A stretch of DNA of 64,000 nucleotides from Bacillota bacterium (GCA_902363515.1 CABJAN010000014.1:1-64000), one strand, 5' to 3'; counted from the stretch's first letter, positions 38,353 to 48,305 are shown. Translations and numbers: made by a program. Notes: generated from the sequence alone by a model not told the origin.

Positions 38353-38736
38353 TTGCAGGAACTTTTCAATCAGGAGAAACCTATATACCTCCAGATTAAG
38401 GAAATGATAGAAACAGATATTTTGCGAGAAATTTTCATGGAAGAGGAACGGGTGCCAAGTACCAATGAACTGGCAAAGCTGTATGCCATTAATCCGGCAA
38501 CCGCAGCCAAAGGCATTAATTTGTTAGTAGATGAGGGTGTTTTGTATAAGAAAAGGGGAATTGGAATGTTTGTAACCGCAGGGGCAAAGGAATTAATTCG
38601 GAAAAAACGAAAAGAAGGTTTTTTTGAAAGCTATGTAAAAGGGATGCTGACAGAAGCAGCAAGCCTTGGAATTACCAAAGAAGAGCTGATAGAAATGATT
38701 GTGTCACAGAAAGGAGAGGAATGCCATGAAGAATAG
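38353..38736 (+). CDS. GntR family regulator, YtrA subfamily
   Basis: 127 residues: a winged helix (PIYLQIKEMIETDILREIF through AKLYAINPATAAKGINLLVDEGVLYKKRGIGMFV) and a short C-terminal dimerisation helix pair, the YtrA layout. The start is TTG 38353, after AGAGGA; an in-frame TTG at 38323 would add ten residues with no family match. It is the first gene of an operon with an ABC ATPase and two membrane proteins, overlapping the ATPase gene by 11 bases. YtrA proteins repress their own transporter operon and respond to cell-envelope antibiotics. Confidence 0.88.
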   Translation: MQELFNQEKPIYLQIKEMIETDILREIFMEEERVPSTNELAKLYAINPATAAKGINLLVDEGVLYKKRGIGMFVTAGAKELIRKKRKEGFFESYVKGMLTEAASLGITKEELIEMIVSQKGEECHEE

Positions 38737-39610
38737 TGTTTTAGAATGTAGGGAACTGACGAAAAAATATGGAAAAAAAGAGGTGCTTCACTCTTTAAAT
38801 CTGAAGCTGGAGCAGGGGAAAATCTATGGCCTCATTGGCAGAAACGGGGCAGGAAAAACCACGCTGCTGTCTCTTCTTTCTGCGCAAAATCCAAAGACAC
38901 AGGGTGAAATCTTACTGGATGGACAGAACGTGTGGGAGAATCAGGAGGCTTTGAAGCACATTTATTTTTCCAGAGAAATCAACCCAAATTCAACGGTGTA
39001 CTCTGGACTAAAGGTAAAGGAATTGCTTAAAATTGCAGCAGCTTACCTTCCGGATTGGGATAAAGAAATGGCAAATTCTCTCATTCAGTTCTTTCATCTG
39101 GATGTGAAAAAACGGATTTCCAAACTGTCAAAGGGCATGACCTCTATGATTACCATTATTCTGGCCCTGGCAAGCAAAGCAGAGTTCACATTTCTGGACG
39201 AACCGGTGGCAGGTCTGGATGTGGTTGCCAGAGAGCAGTTTTACCGGGTGTTGCTGGAGGAATTTACGGAAAGCGGCAGAACCTTTGTGGTCTCTACCCA
39301 CATTATTGAGGAAGCGGCAGATTTGTTTGAAGAAGTAATTTTCCTTCATGAAGGAGAAGTTTTATTAAAAGAAAACACCCAGGAATTGCTGGAACAGTGC
39401 CGGTATGTCAGCGGAAAAACAGAGGACGTGGAGCAGGCAGTACAGGGAAAGGAAACCCATGGAAAACAGATTCTTGGAAGAAGCCAGGGTGTGATGGTGC
39501 GTTTGAAGAAAGGGGAAGAGCTGGAGCACACAGAACAGGTTACCTTACAGCCTATGAGTCTTCAGAAAATTTTTGTTTCCCTGTGCAGTGGGGAGGATGA
39601 GACCATATGA
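38726..39610 (+). CDS. ABC transporter ATP-binding protein
   Basis: A 294-residue single ABC domain with Walker A GRNGAGKTT, signature LSKGMTSM (a degenerate form of LSGGQ), Walker B FTFLDEPVAGLD and the H-loop STHIIEEA, plus a C-terminal extension of about 80 residues as in YtrB-type proteins. ATG 38726 follows GGAGAGG. It should drive the two membrane proteins encoded next. Confidence 0.88.
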   Translation: MKNSVLECRELTKKYGKKEVLHSLNLKLEQGKIYGLIGRNGAGKTTLLSLLSAQNPKTQGEILLDGQNVWENQEALKHIYFSREINPNSTVYSGLKVKELLKIAAAYLPDWDKEMANSLIQFFHLDVKKRISKLSKGMTSMITIILALASKAEFTFLDEPVAGLDVVAREQFYRVLLEEFTESGRTFVVSTHIIEEAADLFEEVIFLHEGEVLLKENTQELLEQCRYVSGKTEDVEQAVQGKETHGKQILGRSQGVMVRLKKGEELEHTEQVTLQPMSLQKIFVSLCSGEDETI

Positions 39611-40266
39611 ATAAAAAATATGAAGGCATTTTAAAAGCTGCGGATAACGTAGGGTCTGCAGCGGTTCTTACCATCTGTATCGCAATTTTGAGAATTGTTA
39701 TGAATCCGGGTCTGCAAAGTGTAGAAATTAAAGATATCATAGTCAATTATTCTGGCAGCCTTTTTATTTTTGTAGGATGTTTTTGCTGCGCTATCTGGGA
39801 GCTTGCCTGGTTCACCCAGTATGTACCCTTGAAAATTCAGTATGGCAATACCAGAAAACAGATATTTCTCCAGGAAAAGTGGATGAAATTTCTGAGTACA
39901 GCAGGGATAAGTGCGATATCTTTTATCATACTCCTTGCCTGTGGTGAATCCCTGGATGGAGTAAGAATCATCGGGACCATAGGAAGCCTGCTTCTTACAC
40001 AGACGTTATGTGAATTTATTTCTGCTGTTTATCTGAGATTTCGGAGGATGATGATGGTTATGATTGTGGCTATAGCGGGCTGCATTGGGTTTGTGACTGC
40101 ATATGTGGCTATGGGGATTATGAAAAAGGGAGAGCTTGCTGTCCCAATGAAATTTGCTTTTTTACAGGAACATCCGGTGTATGGAGTCTGCATAATGCTG
40201 CTGATTTTTCTGGTGCTTACAGTGTTATCCTGGATTTTCCTGAAAAAAGCGGAAATCAGGGAGTAA
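39607..40266 (+). CDS. membrane protein, ABC-2-type permease partner
   Basis: 219 residues with six likely membrane helices and a basic C-terminus. There is no named motif beyond the ABC-2-like layout; the segment FTQYVPLKIQYGNTRKQIFLQEKWMKF resembles the coupling region before helix 3 in such permeases. Its ATG overlaps the ATPase gene stop, so subunits are translated together. Confidence 0.72.
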   Translation: MNKKYEGILKAADNVGSAAVLTICIAILRIVMNPGLQSVEIKDIIVNYSGSLFIFVGCFCCAIWELAWFTQYVPLKIQYGNTRKQIFLQEKWMKFLSTAGISAISFIILLACGESLDGVRIIGTIGSLLLTQTLCEFISAVYLRFRRMMMVMIVAIAGCIGFVTAYVAMGIMKKGELAVPMKFAFLQEHPVYGVCIMLLIFLVLTVLSWIFLKKAEIRE

Positions 40267-40281
40267 GGGAGGAAGTGCTTT

Positions 40282-40974
40282 ATGGGAAAACGCTTTTTGG
40301 CAGAATGGAAATTAAAATTATCAGATATGAGCATTTATGCAGGAATTATAGCAGTTCTGTTTGTGGCCGGGATAGGGATTCAGTATATCATTGGAAAGCA
40401 TAGGGGGCAGTTTTTCATGGGAACCAATATGGCATTGTTTGCCATGATCTTTATTGCCTGGTTTTCCTTTCTCATAGATTTTTACATGGGATTTCATCTG
40501 GCGGTTTCCTATGGAAGAACCAGGAAAAATTTTCTGCTTTCTGTGATACCTGTTTATGCGGCGTATGGATTTTTGTTTATGGCAGAGGTGAGACTGCTGG
40601 CGGAGCTGGAGAGAATTATTTTGGAACTTACCGGAATAGTGCAAGTACCGAAATGGTTTCACAGCAACTATATTTCCCCAGGGTGGCTGTTTCTCTATGC
40701 AGTGCTTTTAACGGGAATTGCAGTAAGTATTGGGACAGTGGTTTGCCGGTACAAGGAAAAAGGAATTGTGGCGATTGTTGTGCTTTTTTGCTTACTTCCT
40801 TTTACGGAAAGAGCCGGATGGCTTGCAGAAGATACCTTAGAAAAAATTTTGCAACATGTTTTTTCTGTTTTGCAGACCTGGAATCCTGGGCAGCAGGCAG
40901 GGATTTTACTGACAGCAGGAGTACTTTTATGTGCAGTTCCCTTTGCCGGACTTAGAAAAGCCAGGGTAAATTAG
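40282..40974 (+). CDS. membrane protein, second permease partner
   Basis: 230 residues with about six membrane helices. VSYGRTRKNFLLS resembles QYGNTRKQIFL in the preceding protein, so the two permeases are probably distant paralogs forming a heterodimer. Last gene of the YtrA operon. The substrate is unknown; antimicrobial peptides or cell-wall drugs are typical for the group. Confidence 0.72.
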   Translation: MGKRFLAEWKLKLSDMSIYAGIIAVLFVAGIGIQYIIGKHRGQFFMGTNMALFAMIFIAWFSFLIDFYMGFHLAVSYGRTRKNFLLSVIPVYAAYGFLFMAEVRLLAELERIILELTGIVQVPKWFHSNYISPGWLFLYAVLLTGIAVSIGTVVCRYKEKGIVAIVVLFCLLPFTERAGWLAEDTLEKILQHVFSVLQTWNPGQQAGILLTAGVLLCAVPFAGLRKARVN

Positions 40975-40983
40975 CAAAAATAA

Positions 40984-41012
40984 TTGACGTTTACACGTTA
41001 AAATGGTATCTT
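40984..41012 (+). promoter_or_regulatory. promoter of leuA
   Basis: TTGACG, a 17-base spacer and TATCTT. No leucine T-box or leader peptide fits in the 79-base gap. Confidence 0.5.
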
Positions 41013-41053
41013 GTAAGAAGTGAATTGCAAGATGAAATGGGAGGAATAAGAGA

Positions 41054-42709
41054 ATGAAAAATTGCAGGAAGTATAAGAGACAATATTTTCTTCCACCGGT
41101 AACGTGTATGGACTGGGCAGAAAAAGACTATATAGACAAGGCGCCTGTGTGGTGCAGCGTGGATTTGCGGGATGGAAACCAGGCTCTGGTGATTCCTATG
41201 AATCTAAGCCAGAAAATAGAATTTTTCAAGCTCCTGGTAGAAATCGGATTTAAGGAAATTGAAGTGGGCTTTCCGGCGGCGTCAGAGACAGAGTATACAT
41301 TTCTTCGTACATTGATTGAAGAAAATCTGATTCCGGATGATGTAACCATTCAGGTTCTGACCCAGGCAAGACCACATATTATTCAGAAAACCTTTGAGGC
41401 GGTAAAAGGCGCTAAAAACGTGATTGTACATGTATACAATTCTACGTCTGTTGCTCAGAGAGAACAGGTATTTAAAAAGTCCAAAGAGGAAATTTTACAG
41501 ATTGCCATAGAGGGGGCAAAACTGTTAAAAGAGCTTACAGAGGAAGCAGGAGCGGACTACCGGTTTGAATACAGTCCGGAAAGCTTTACAGGGACAGAGC
41601 CTGAATATGCTCTAGAAGTATGTAATGCAGTGCTGGATATCTGGAAGCCTGCCAGTGACAGAAAGGCAATTATTAACCTGCCGGTTACGGTACAGCATTC
41701 TATGCCCCATGTTTATGCAAGCCAGGTAGAATACATGTGTAAGAATTTGAAATACAGGGAGAACGTAGTGGTTTCCCTTCATCCACACAATGACAGAGGT
41801 TGCGGAGTGGCTGATTCTGAAATGGGACTTCTGGCAGGCGCAGACCGTATTGAAGGTACGTTGTTTGGAAACGGAGAGCGTACCGGAAATGTGGACATTG
41901 TGACGCTGGCTCTTAATATGTACTCCCAGGGTGTGGAGCCAAATTTGGACTTTACCCATATGACCCATATTTGTGAGCAGTATGAGAAGTTTACGGGAAT
42001 GAAGATTAATGAGCGAAGTCCTTACAGTGGCGCTCTGGTTTTCGCCGCTTTTTCCGGTTCTCATCAGGATGCCATTGCCAAAGGCATGCACTGGCTGGAA
42101 GAAGAAAAACCGGAACACTGGACAGTTCCTTATCTGCCTATTGACCCAACGGATTTGGGAAGAAATTACGATGCAGATGTAATCAGGATTAACAGTCAAT
42201 CAGGTAAAGGTGGCGTAGGCTATATTCTGGAAACCAAATTCGGCTTAAATCTTCCGCCGAAAATGCGTGAGGCCATGGGATATACAGCGAAAGCAGTTTC
42301 TGACCACACCCAGAAAGAACTTCTGCCAGAGGAAATTTTTGAACTGTTTAAGAGAACCTTTGAACATGTAGTATCTCCGCTGGATGTGACAGAAGTACAT
42401 TTCCAGCAGACCAAAGGCGGTTTTTCTACAGAGGTTACTTCTTCCTTTAACGGAAAGGTTCTGACTGCCAAAGGGGAAGGAAACGGACGACTGGATGCGG
42501 TCAGCAATGCATTGAAGAAAGCATACGGATTCCAGTTTGATCTGGTGACTTATCAGGAACATGCTTTGGAGCAAAGTTCCAGTTCCAAAGCCATTGCTTA
42601 TGTAGGAATTAAGAAACCGGATGGAAGTCTTGCATGGGGGGCAGGTGTGGATTCTGACATTATCCACGCATCCATTGATGCCCTGGTAACTGCCATTAAT
42701 AACCGCTGA
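41054..42709 (+). CDS. leuA: 2-isopropylmalate synthase
   Basis: A 551-residue HMGL-family enzyme of the long LeuA type. The TIM barrel opens with SVDLRDGNQALV (catalytic R-D) and contains SLHPHNDRGCGVADSE with the metal-binding HxH-like pair, then GNGERTGN. A C-terminal LeuA allosteric domain (about 430-551) binds leucine. It condenses acetyl-CoA with 2-oxoisovalerate. Located 30 bases before a SleB-like gene and then thrC. Confidence 0.93.
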   Translation: MKNCRKYKRQYFLPPVTCMDWAEKDYIDKAPVWCSVDLRDGNQALVIPMNLSQKIEFFKLLVEIGFKEIEVGFPAASETEYTFLRTLIEENLIPDDVTIQVLTQARPHIIQKTFEAVKGAKNVIVHVYNSTSVAQREQVFKKSKEEILQIAIEGAKLLKELTEEAGADYRFEYSPESFTGTEPEYALEVCNAVLDIWKPASDRKAIINLPVTVQHSMPHVYASQVEYMCKNLKYRENVVVSLHPHNDRGCGVADSEMGLLAGADRIEGTLFGNGERTGNVDIVTLALNMYSQGVEPNLDFTHMTHICEQYEKFTGMKINERSPYSGALVFAAFSGSHQDAIAKGMHWLEEEKPEHWTVPYLPIDPTDLGRNYDADVIRINSQSGKGGVGYILETKFGLNLPPKMREAMGYTAKAVSDHTQKELLPEEIFELFKRTFEHVVSPLDVTEVHFQQTKGGFSTEVTSSFNGKVLTAKGEGNGRLDAVSNALKKAYGFQFDLVTYQEHALEQSSSSKAIAYVGIKKPDGSLAWGAGVDSDIIHASIDALVTAINNR

Positions 42710-42738
42710 TAAAGATACTACAGCTAAAGGGAAGAGAT

Positions 42739-43575
42739 ATGAACATTATTTGTGCTATATTAACTGGTCTGCAGTATGTTGTACAGAGTATCAAAGCTTT
42801 GGTAAAAAGAACAAAGATATCGAAAAAGGACAGAAGAGAAAAAGCAGTGTTCGTAGTGGGAAGCCTTGCGGTAGCTGCAGTTGCTTTTACGTTTCAGGGA
42901 GTTCATGCTCAGGGTAAGAATCAGGTCATGGCTCTGGAGCGTGAAGAAGCAGAGGAAGAGGAACAGGCAGTATACGGCCTGGAATCCATTATCCAGGGAG
43001 TCCTTTTAAGCCAGGATACAGAAAGCCAGATAAATAAAATCGGGACGTCCTTTGAACTTGTATTAGTAGGCCAGAGAACAGAAAAAAGAGAGATTCAGTC
43101 ACACTTTGATTTTCCGGTGCCGGATGAGGAGAAACTGGAGAAAATCAAAAATCAGTCGACTGCTTATTCTGAAAGCCAACTTGTTATGTCAGATGAGGAT
43201 TATAAAAATCTTCTGAGGATTGTAGAAGCTGAAGCAGGAGGAGAAGACTTAAAGGGGAAAATTCTGGTGGCAAATGTAATTTTTAACAGGGTAAAAAGTC
43301 CGGAATTCCCCTCTAATGTGACCGATGTTGTGTGGCAGCAGACAGGAGGAAACCCTCAGTTTTCGCCTACTGCAGATGGAAGAATCTATACGGTAACCGT
43401 ATCAGAAGAGACCAAAGAAGCAGTCAACAGAGCCATAGATGGGGAAGATTATTCCAAGGGCGCTTTGTATTTTGTGGAAGAGACATATGCAGAAGAGAGT
43501 AATATGAAATGGTTTAAAGAGGAACTGAAGTTTTTGTTTAGACACGGAGAACATGATTTCTATACAACTCCGTAA
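42739..43575 (+). CDS. SleB/CwlJ-type cell wall hydrolase
   Basis: 278 residues. A membrane anchor or signal (about 35-55, VFVVGSLAVAAVAFTF) precedes an acidic linker and a C-terminal Hydrolase_2 domain (about 150-278): LLRIVEAEAGGEDLKGKILVANVIFNRV carries the catalytic glutamate of the lytic-transglycosylase-like fold, and PQFSPTADGRIY and ALYFVEE follow. It likely cuts peptidoglycan outside the membrane. SleB acts in spore germination, but vegetative homologues are common. It sits between leuA and thrC with 30- and 16-base gaps. Confidence 0.83.
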   Translation: MNIICAILTGLQYVVQSIKALVKRTKISKKDRREKAVFVVGSLAVAAVAFTFQGVHAQGKNQVMALEREEAEEEEQAVYGLESIIQGVLLSQDTESQINKIGTSFELVLVGQRTEKREIQSHFDFPVPDEEKLEKIKNQSTAYSESQLVMSDEDYKNLLRIVEAEAGGEDLKGKILVANVIFNRVKSPEFPSNVTDVVWQQTGGNPQFSPTADGRIYTVTVSEETKEAVNRAIDGEDYSKGALYFVEETYAEESNMKWFKEELKFLFRHGEHDFYTTP

Positions 43576-43591
43576 AGAGGAGGAAAACACT

Positions 43592-45085
43592 ATGCAGGTA
43601 TTATATAAAAGTACAAGAGGAACAGGAGAAGAGCTGACTGCATCCCAGGCAATTTTAAAAGGACTGGCAGAAGATGGGGGATTGTTTGTACCTACATCCA
43701 TTCCGGTTCTGGAAACTTCCCTGGAAGAGCTGTCACAGAAGTCTTATCAGGAAGTCGCTTATGAGGTTATGAGCCGCTTTCTCACAGATTTTACAGAGGA
43801 AGAGCTAAAAGCGTGTATTTCCAAAGCCTATGATGAGAAATTTGACACCAGGGAAATCGCCCCTCTGGTTCAAAAGGGAGATGCTTATTACCTGGAACTT
43901 TTCCATGGAGCTACCATTGCATTTAAAGATATGGCGTTGTCCATTCTGCCTCATCTTATGACTACTGCGGCAAAGAAGAACCATGCAGAGAAAGAAATTG
44001 TGATTCTCACTGCTACCTCAGGAGATACCGGAAAAGCAGCGATGGCCGGATTTGCAGATGTTCCGGGTACCCGAATCATTGTGTTTTATCCCAAGAATGG
44101 AGTAAGCCCTATTCAGGAAAAGCAGATGCTTACCCAAAAAGGCGCTAACACCTATGTGGTCGGGATTACCGGAAACTTTGATGACGCGCAGACAGGTGTG
44201 AAGAAGATGTTTCATGACAAAGCGCTGGCAGAAAAATTAGATCAGGCCGGTTTTCAATTTTCCTCTGCCAATTCCATTAATATCGGACGTCTGGTGCCTC
44301 AGGTGGTTTACTATGTATACGCATATGCAAGCCTGTTAAGACAGGGACAGATTCAGAACAAAGAGACAATAAATGTAGTAGTTCCGACCGGAAACTTCGG
44401 AAATATTCTGGCGGCTTATTATGCAAAACAGATGGGGGTTCCCATTGGAAAATTTATCTGTGCTTCCAATGAAAATAAGGTATTGTATGACTTTTTCTGC
44501 ACAGGCTGCTATGACAGAAACCGGGAGTTTATGCTGACCAACTCACCGTCCATGGACATTTTGATTTCCAGTAATCTGGAGCGCCTTATTTACCGCATTG
44601 CCGGAAATGATGCAGAAAAGAACCGGAATCTGATGGAAAACCTGGCACAGAAAGGTCATTATGAAATTACAGAAGATATGAAAGCAGCCCTTGGGGAATT
44701 CTACGGAAATTATGCTTCAGAGGAAGAAACAGCAGAAGCTATCAAAAACCTGTATGAAAAAACAGGTTACGTGATGGACACTCACACAGCGGTGGCATCT
44801 TCTGTATATGAAAAGTACAGAAAAGAGACAGGAGACACAACAAAGACAGTAATTGCATCTACTGCCAGTCCCTTTAAATTTACCAGAAGTGTTATGAATG
44901 CTATTGATGGAAAATTTGAAGCAATGGGAGATTTTGAACTGGTGGATGAGTTATCCAGACTGGCCAAAAGAGCTGTGCCAAAAGCCATTGAGGAAATCCG
45001 TACAGCCCCCATACTGCATAACCGCATAGCTTCTGTAGAAGAGATGCCGGAAGTGGTACTGGAAATTTTAGGAAGTTCAAAATAA
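43592..45085 (+). CDS. thrC: threonine synthase
   Basis: A 497-residue fold-type II PLP enzyme. The PLP lysine is in HGATIAFKDMALS, the phosphate loop is TATSGDTGKAA, and the N-terminal extension is that of the longer ThrC class. It turns O-phosphohomoserine into threonine. ATG 43592 follows AGAGGAGG; the frame extends into the preceding gene but that part is not used. Confidence 0.93.
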   Translation: MQVLYKSTRGTGEELTASQAILKGLAEDGGLFVPTSIPVLETSLEELSQKSYQEVAYEVMSRFLTDFTEEELKACISKAYDEKFDTREIAPLVQKGDAYYLELFHGATIAFKDMALSILPHLMTTAAKKNHAEKEIVILTATSGDTGKAAMAGFADVPGTRIIVFYPKNGVSPIQEKQMLTQKGANTYVVGITGNFDDAQTGVKKMFHDKALAEKLDQAGFQFSSANSINIGRLVPQVVYYVYAYASLLRQGQIQNKETINVVVPTGNFGNILAAYYAKQMGVPIGKFICASNENKVLYDFFCTGCYDRNREFMLTNSPSMDILISSNLERLIYRIAGNDAEKNRNLMENLAQKGHYEITEDMKAALGEFYGNYASEEETAEAIKNLYEKTGYVMDTHTAVASSVYEKYRKETGDTTKTVIASTASPFKFTRSVMNAIDGKFEAMGDFELVDELSRLAKRAVPKAIEEIRTAPILHNRIASVEEMPEVVLEILGSSK

Positions 45086-45101
45086 TTTCATAAACAATTT
45101 A

Positions 45102-45130
45102 TTGATTCTTGATTGATTTTCGAGTATAAT
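45102..45130 (+). promoter_or_regulatory. strong promoter of pckA with a structured leader
   Basis: TTGATT, a 17-base spacer and a perfect TATAAT. The leader of about 75 bases holds two small hairpins, ACGAA/TTCGT (45138-45149) and CGTAT/ATACG (45156-45170). Confidence 0.78.
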
Positions 45131-45209
45131 ATAAAAGACGAAAATTCGTTATTGTCGTATTTATTATACGGGAATGAAATACTATGGAAGAAAAGAGGTT
45201 AAACGTAAA

Positions 45210-46814
45210 ATGGCAAAACTTGATTTAACTCAGTATGGTATTACCGGAACAACAGAAATCGTTCACAATCCTTCTTTTGAAACATTATTTGAAGAAGAAA
45301 CAAAACCAGGTCTGGAAGGTTTTGAAGTAGGACAGGAAAGTGAACTTGGCGCGGTTAATGTTATGACAGGTATTTACACAGGACGTTCTCCTAAAGATAA
45401 ATACATTGTTGTAGATGAAAACTCAAAAGACACTGTATGGTGGACTTCTGATGAGTATAAGAACGACAACCATCCTACAACAGAAGCAACATGGGCAGAA
45501 CTGAAAAAAATCGCCCAGTCCGAACTTTCCAATAAGAGACTGTTTGTTGTAGACGCATTCTGCGGTGCAAACAAAGATACCCGTATGGCTATCCGTTTCA
45601 TCGTTGAAGTTGCATGGCAGGCACACTTTGTAACAAATATGTTCATTCAGCCAACAGCAGAAGAACTGGAAAACTTTGTACCTGACTTTGTTGTTTACAA
45701 CGCTTCCAAAGCAAAAGTAGAAAACTACAAAGAATTAGGACTGAATTCCGAAACTGCTGTAGTATTTAATATTACAAGCCGTGAGCAGGTTATCATTAAC
45801 ACATGGTACGGCGGAGAAATGAAAAAAGGTATGTTCTCTATGATGAACTACTACCTGCCTTTGAAGAACATTGCTTCTATGCACTGCTCTGCAAACACTG
45901 ACATGAACGGTGAAAACACAGCAATTTTCTTCGGTCTTTCCGGAACAGGTAAAACAACTTTATCTACAGACCCGAAACGTCTCCTTATTGGTGATGACGA
46001 ACATGGCTGGGATGACAACGGCGTATTCAACTTTGAAGGTGGATGCTACGCAAAAGTTATTGACCTGGATAAAGAATCCGAACCAGATATCTACAATGCA
46101 ATCAAACGCAACGCTCTTCTTGAGAACGTTACACTGGATGCAGAAGGAAAGATTGACTTTACAGATAAGAGCGTAACAGAAAATACACGTGTATCTTATC
46201 CAATCAACCACATTGAAAACATTGTACGTCCTATTTCCTCTGCACCGGCAGCTAAGAACGTAATCTTCCTGTCTGCAGATGCTTTCGGCGTACTGCCTCC
46301 AGTATCTGTTCTGACACCAGAACAGACAGAATACTACTTCCTGTCTGGATTTACAGCAAAACTTGCTGGAACAGAACGTGGTATTACAGAGCCTACACCA
46401 ACCTTCTCTGCTTGCTTTGGACAGGCTTTCTTAGAGCTACATCCTACAAAATACGCAGAAGAGCTGGTTCGCAAAATGAAACAGAGCGGAGCAAAAGCAT
46501 ACCTTGTAAACACAGGATGGAACGGAACAGGAAAACGTATCTCTATTAAAGATACCCGTGGTATCATTGACGCTATCTTAAACGGAGATATCCTCAATGC
46601 ACCTACTAAGAAGATTCCATACTTCAATTTTGAAGTGCCTACAGAATTACCAGGTGTTGATTCTAAGATCCTTGATCCTAGAGACACATATGCAGATGCT
46701 TCTGAATGGGAAACAAAAGCTCAGGATTTAGCAGATCGTTTCATTAAGAACTTCAAGAAATATGAAGGAAACGAACTTGGAAAAGCATTAGTAGCTGCTG
46801 GTCCACAGAAATAA
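45210..46814 (+). CDS. pckA: phosphoenolpyruvate carboxykinase (ATP)
   Basis: 534 residues. The ATP site [11 protein letters not shown], the substrate arginine loop [10 protein letters not shown], the metal site around MHCSANTD, and the [22 protein letters not shown] kinase-2 region are all intact. It interconverts oxaloacetate and PEP; in gut anaerobes it often runs toward oxaloacetate. ATG 45210 gives the usual MAKLDLT N-terminus. Codon choice (many AAC, GAA, ACA; few rare codons) suggests very high expression. Confidence 0.95.
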   Translation: MAKLDLTQYGITGTTEIVHNPSFETLFEEETKPGLEGFEVGQESELGAVNVMTGIYTGRSPKDKYIVVDENSKDTVWWTSDEYKNDNHPTTEATWAELKKIAQSELSNKRLFVVDAFCGANKDTRMAIRFIVEVAWQAHFVTNMFIQPTAEELENFVPDFVVYNASKAKVENYKELGLNSETAVVFNITSREQVIINTWYGGEMKKGMFSMMNYYLPLKNIASMHCSANTDMNGENTAIFFGLSGTGKTTLSTDPKRLLIGDDEHGWDDNGVFNFEGGCYAKVIDLDKESEPDIYNAIKRNALLENVTLDAEGKIDFTDKSVTENTRVSYPINHIENIVRPISSAPAAKNVIFLSADAFGVLPPVSVLTPEQTEYYFLSGFTAKLAGTERGITEPTPTFSACFGQAFLELHPTKYAEELVRKMKQSGAKAYLVNTGWNGTGKRISIKDTRGIIDAILNGDILNAPTKKIPYFNFEVPTELPGVDSKILDPRDTYADASEWETKAQDLADRFIKNFKKYEGNELGKALVAAGPQK

Positions 46815-46827
46815 TTTCAGTAAATGT

Positions 46828-46871
46828 CAGAAAGGGAGGTCCTGATTCTAAGAATCAGGGCGTCCTTTCTG
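46828..46871 (+). terminator. hairpin after pckA
   Basis: CAGAAAGGGAGG-CCTGATTCT pairs with AGAATCAGG-CGTCCTTTCTG, a long two-part stem. No T run follows, so it may be a stabiliser as much as a terminator. Confidence 0.6.
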
Positions 46872-46918
46872 TCTCTGCAAAAATGGATAAAATTTCTTAT
46901 AGAATCTTCGCATTTTTG

Positions 46919-46947
46919 TTGAAATATTCCATATACTAGAGTATAAT
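46919..46947 (+). promoter_or_regulatory. promoter of 6S RNA
   Basis: TTGAAA, a 17-base spacer and a perfect TATAAT. The predicted start is near 46954. Confidence 0.8.
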
Positions 46948-46953
46948 AAAGAC

Positions 46954-47170
46954 ATGAAAAGTCCTGGGGTGTTCGATGATCCCATTTATTTTGAACCTAC
47001 ATTACTTTAAACGGGATTCCTACATTGCGGTAACTGATGTCAGGCCGTCATTATGCAGCGGAAGACAGAGGTGAAGCTGCGGTTGCCCACCTAGCATAAG
47101 CTAGGAGTCAGAAGATGGGAAACGGCACTTTGGGACTTAAAAAAAGAGCCCTGTAAGAAGGGGCTTTTGT
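46954..47170 (+). ncRNA. ssrS: 6S RNA
   Basis: A non-coding transcript of about 185 bases plus terminator. AAGTCC (46959) and GGACTT (47133) close the molecule; GGGGTGTTCG near the 5' end is the conserved Firmicutes 6S signature, and the middle can form the long duplex with a central bubble that mimics an open promoter. It has its own promoter and terminator, and no open frame. 6S RNA binds the sigma-A holoenzyme in stationary phase. The assignment is by motif and layout; a covariance search would settle it. Confidence 0.85.
47142..47170 (+). terminator. terminator of 6S RNA
   Basis: AAAAGAGCCC pairs with GGGGCTTTT, with a T-rich end. Confidence 0.8.
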
Positions 47171-47221
47171 TGTTTCAAGAGAAAATAACAGAGGAACTTG
47201 TTATAAAGGAGAAGAAAAGCT

Positions 47222-48289
47222 ATGGGAATTACAAAACGTGCATTTGGAAAAAGTATGGAAGGCCGGGAGGTTTTTTTATATGAAATTACAAATAAAAACC
47301 AGGTTACTTTAACTGTCAGTGACTTTGGAGCTACTTGGGTACATATGCTGGTTCCGGATAAGACAGGGGGAAAAAGAGATGTGGTATTGGGATATGACAG
47401 TGCAGAAGGATATCACACCAATCCCAACCATTTTGGCGCTGTGATCGGAAGAAACGGAAACCGAATCGGGAAGGCGAAGTTTACCATTGATGGCAAAGAC
47501 TATCAACTGGCTGTAAATGATAATCAGAATAATCTTCACAGTGGCCCAAACTGGTATCGCACCAGAGTATGGGATGTAAAAGAAGTAAATCAGGAGAAAA
47601 ACAGCGTAACCTTTGAAATTTTCAGCCCGGATGGGGATCAGGGATTTCCGGGAAATTTCACAGGTTCTGTGACTTATGAATTAACCGAAGAGAATCAGGT
47701 GGTACTGCATTATCAGGGAAGTGCAGATGCAGATACCATTGTAAATATGACCAACCACTCCTATTTTAACCTGGCAGGACAGGAAGCAGGAGCAGAGGCT
47801 ATGCTGAACCATGTGGTTCAGATTCATGCGTCGGAGTATACTCCTGTTTGTGATGCAGAAGCGATTCCTACAGGAGAACTTGCAACAGTCAAAGGAACTC
47901 CTATGGATTTTACAGAGCCAAAAACCATTGGACAGGATGTGGAGGCTGATTTTCAGCAATTAATTTTCGGCGGTGGTTATGACCACAATTATGCTCTTTG
48001 TTATGAAAAGGGTGAAGTAAAAGAAGCGGCAAAAGTTGTTTGCAAAGAATCCGGTATTGTAATGAAGGTATTTACAGATCTTCCGGGTATGCAGTTTTAT
48101 ATTGGTAACTTTATTGATAATGAGCCGGGAAAAGGCGGACATGTGTATGAAAAGCGAAGTGGCTTCTGTATGGAAACCCAGTATTATCCAGATGCCTGCA
48201 ATCAGGCTGCTTTCCAGTCTTCTGTGCTGAAGAAAGGGGAAGTATATGATACGGTAACTATGTATGAATTCTCTGTAGAAGCAGAATAA
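47222..48289 (+). CDS. galM: aldose 1-epimerase
   Basis: A 355-residue galactose mutarotase. Sugar-binding and catalytic residues are visible: GRNGNRIG, NNLHSGP (His), MTNHSYFNL (catalytic His) and GYDHNY; the catalytic glutamate lies in the C-terminal FCMETQYYPDA. It interconverts alpha and beta anomers of hexoses in the cytoplasm. GGAG precedes the ATG. Single-gene unit ended by a terminator. Confidence 0.93.
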   Translation: MGITKRAFGKSMEGREVFLYEITNKNQVTLTVSDFGATWVHMLVPDKTGGKRDVVLGYDSAEGYHTNPNHFGAVIGRNGNRIGKAKFTIDGKDYQLAVNDNQNNLHSGPNWYRTRVWDVKEVNQEKNSVTFEIFSPDGDQGFPGNFTGSVTYELTEENQVVLHYQGSADADTIVNMTNHSYFNLAGQEAGAEAMLNHVVQIHASEYTPVCDAEAIPTGELATVKGTPMDFTEPKTIGQDVEADFQQLIFGGGYDHNYALCYEKGEVKEAAKVVCKESGIVMKVFTDLPGMQFYIGNFIDNEPGKGGHVYEKRSGFCMETQYYPDACNQAAFQSSVLKKGEVYDTVTMYEFSVEAE

Positions 48290-48305
48290 AAATAGGAAAT
48301 AGTTC

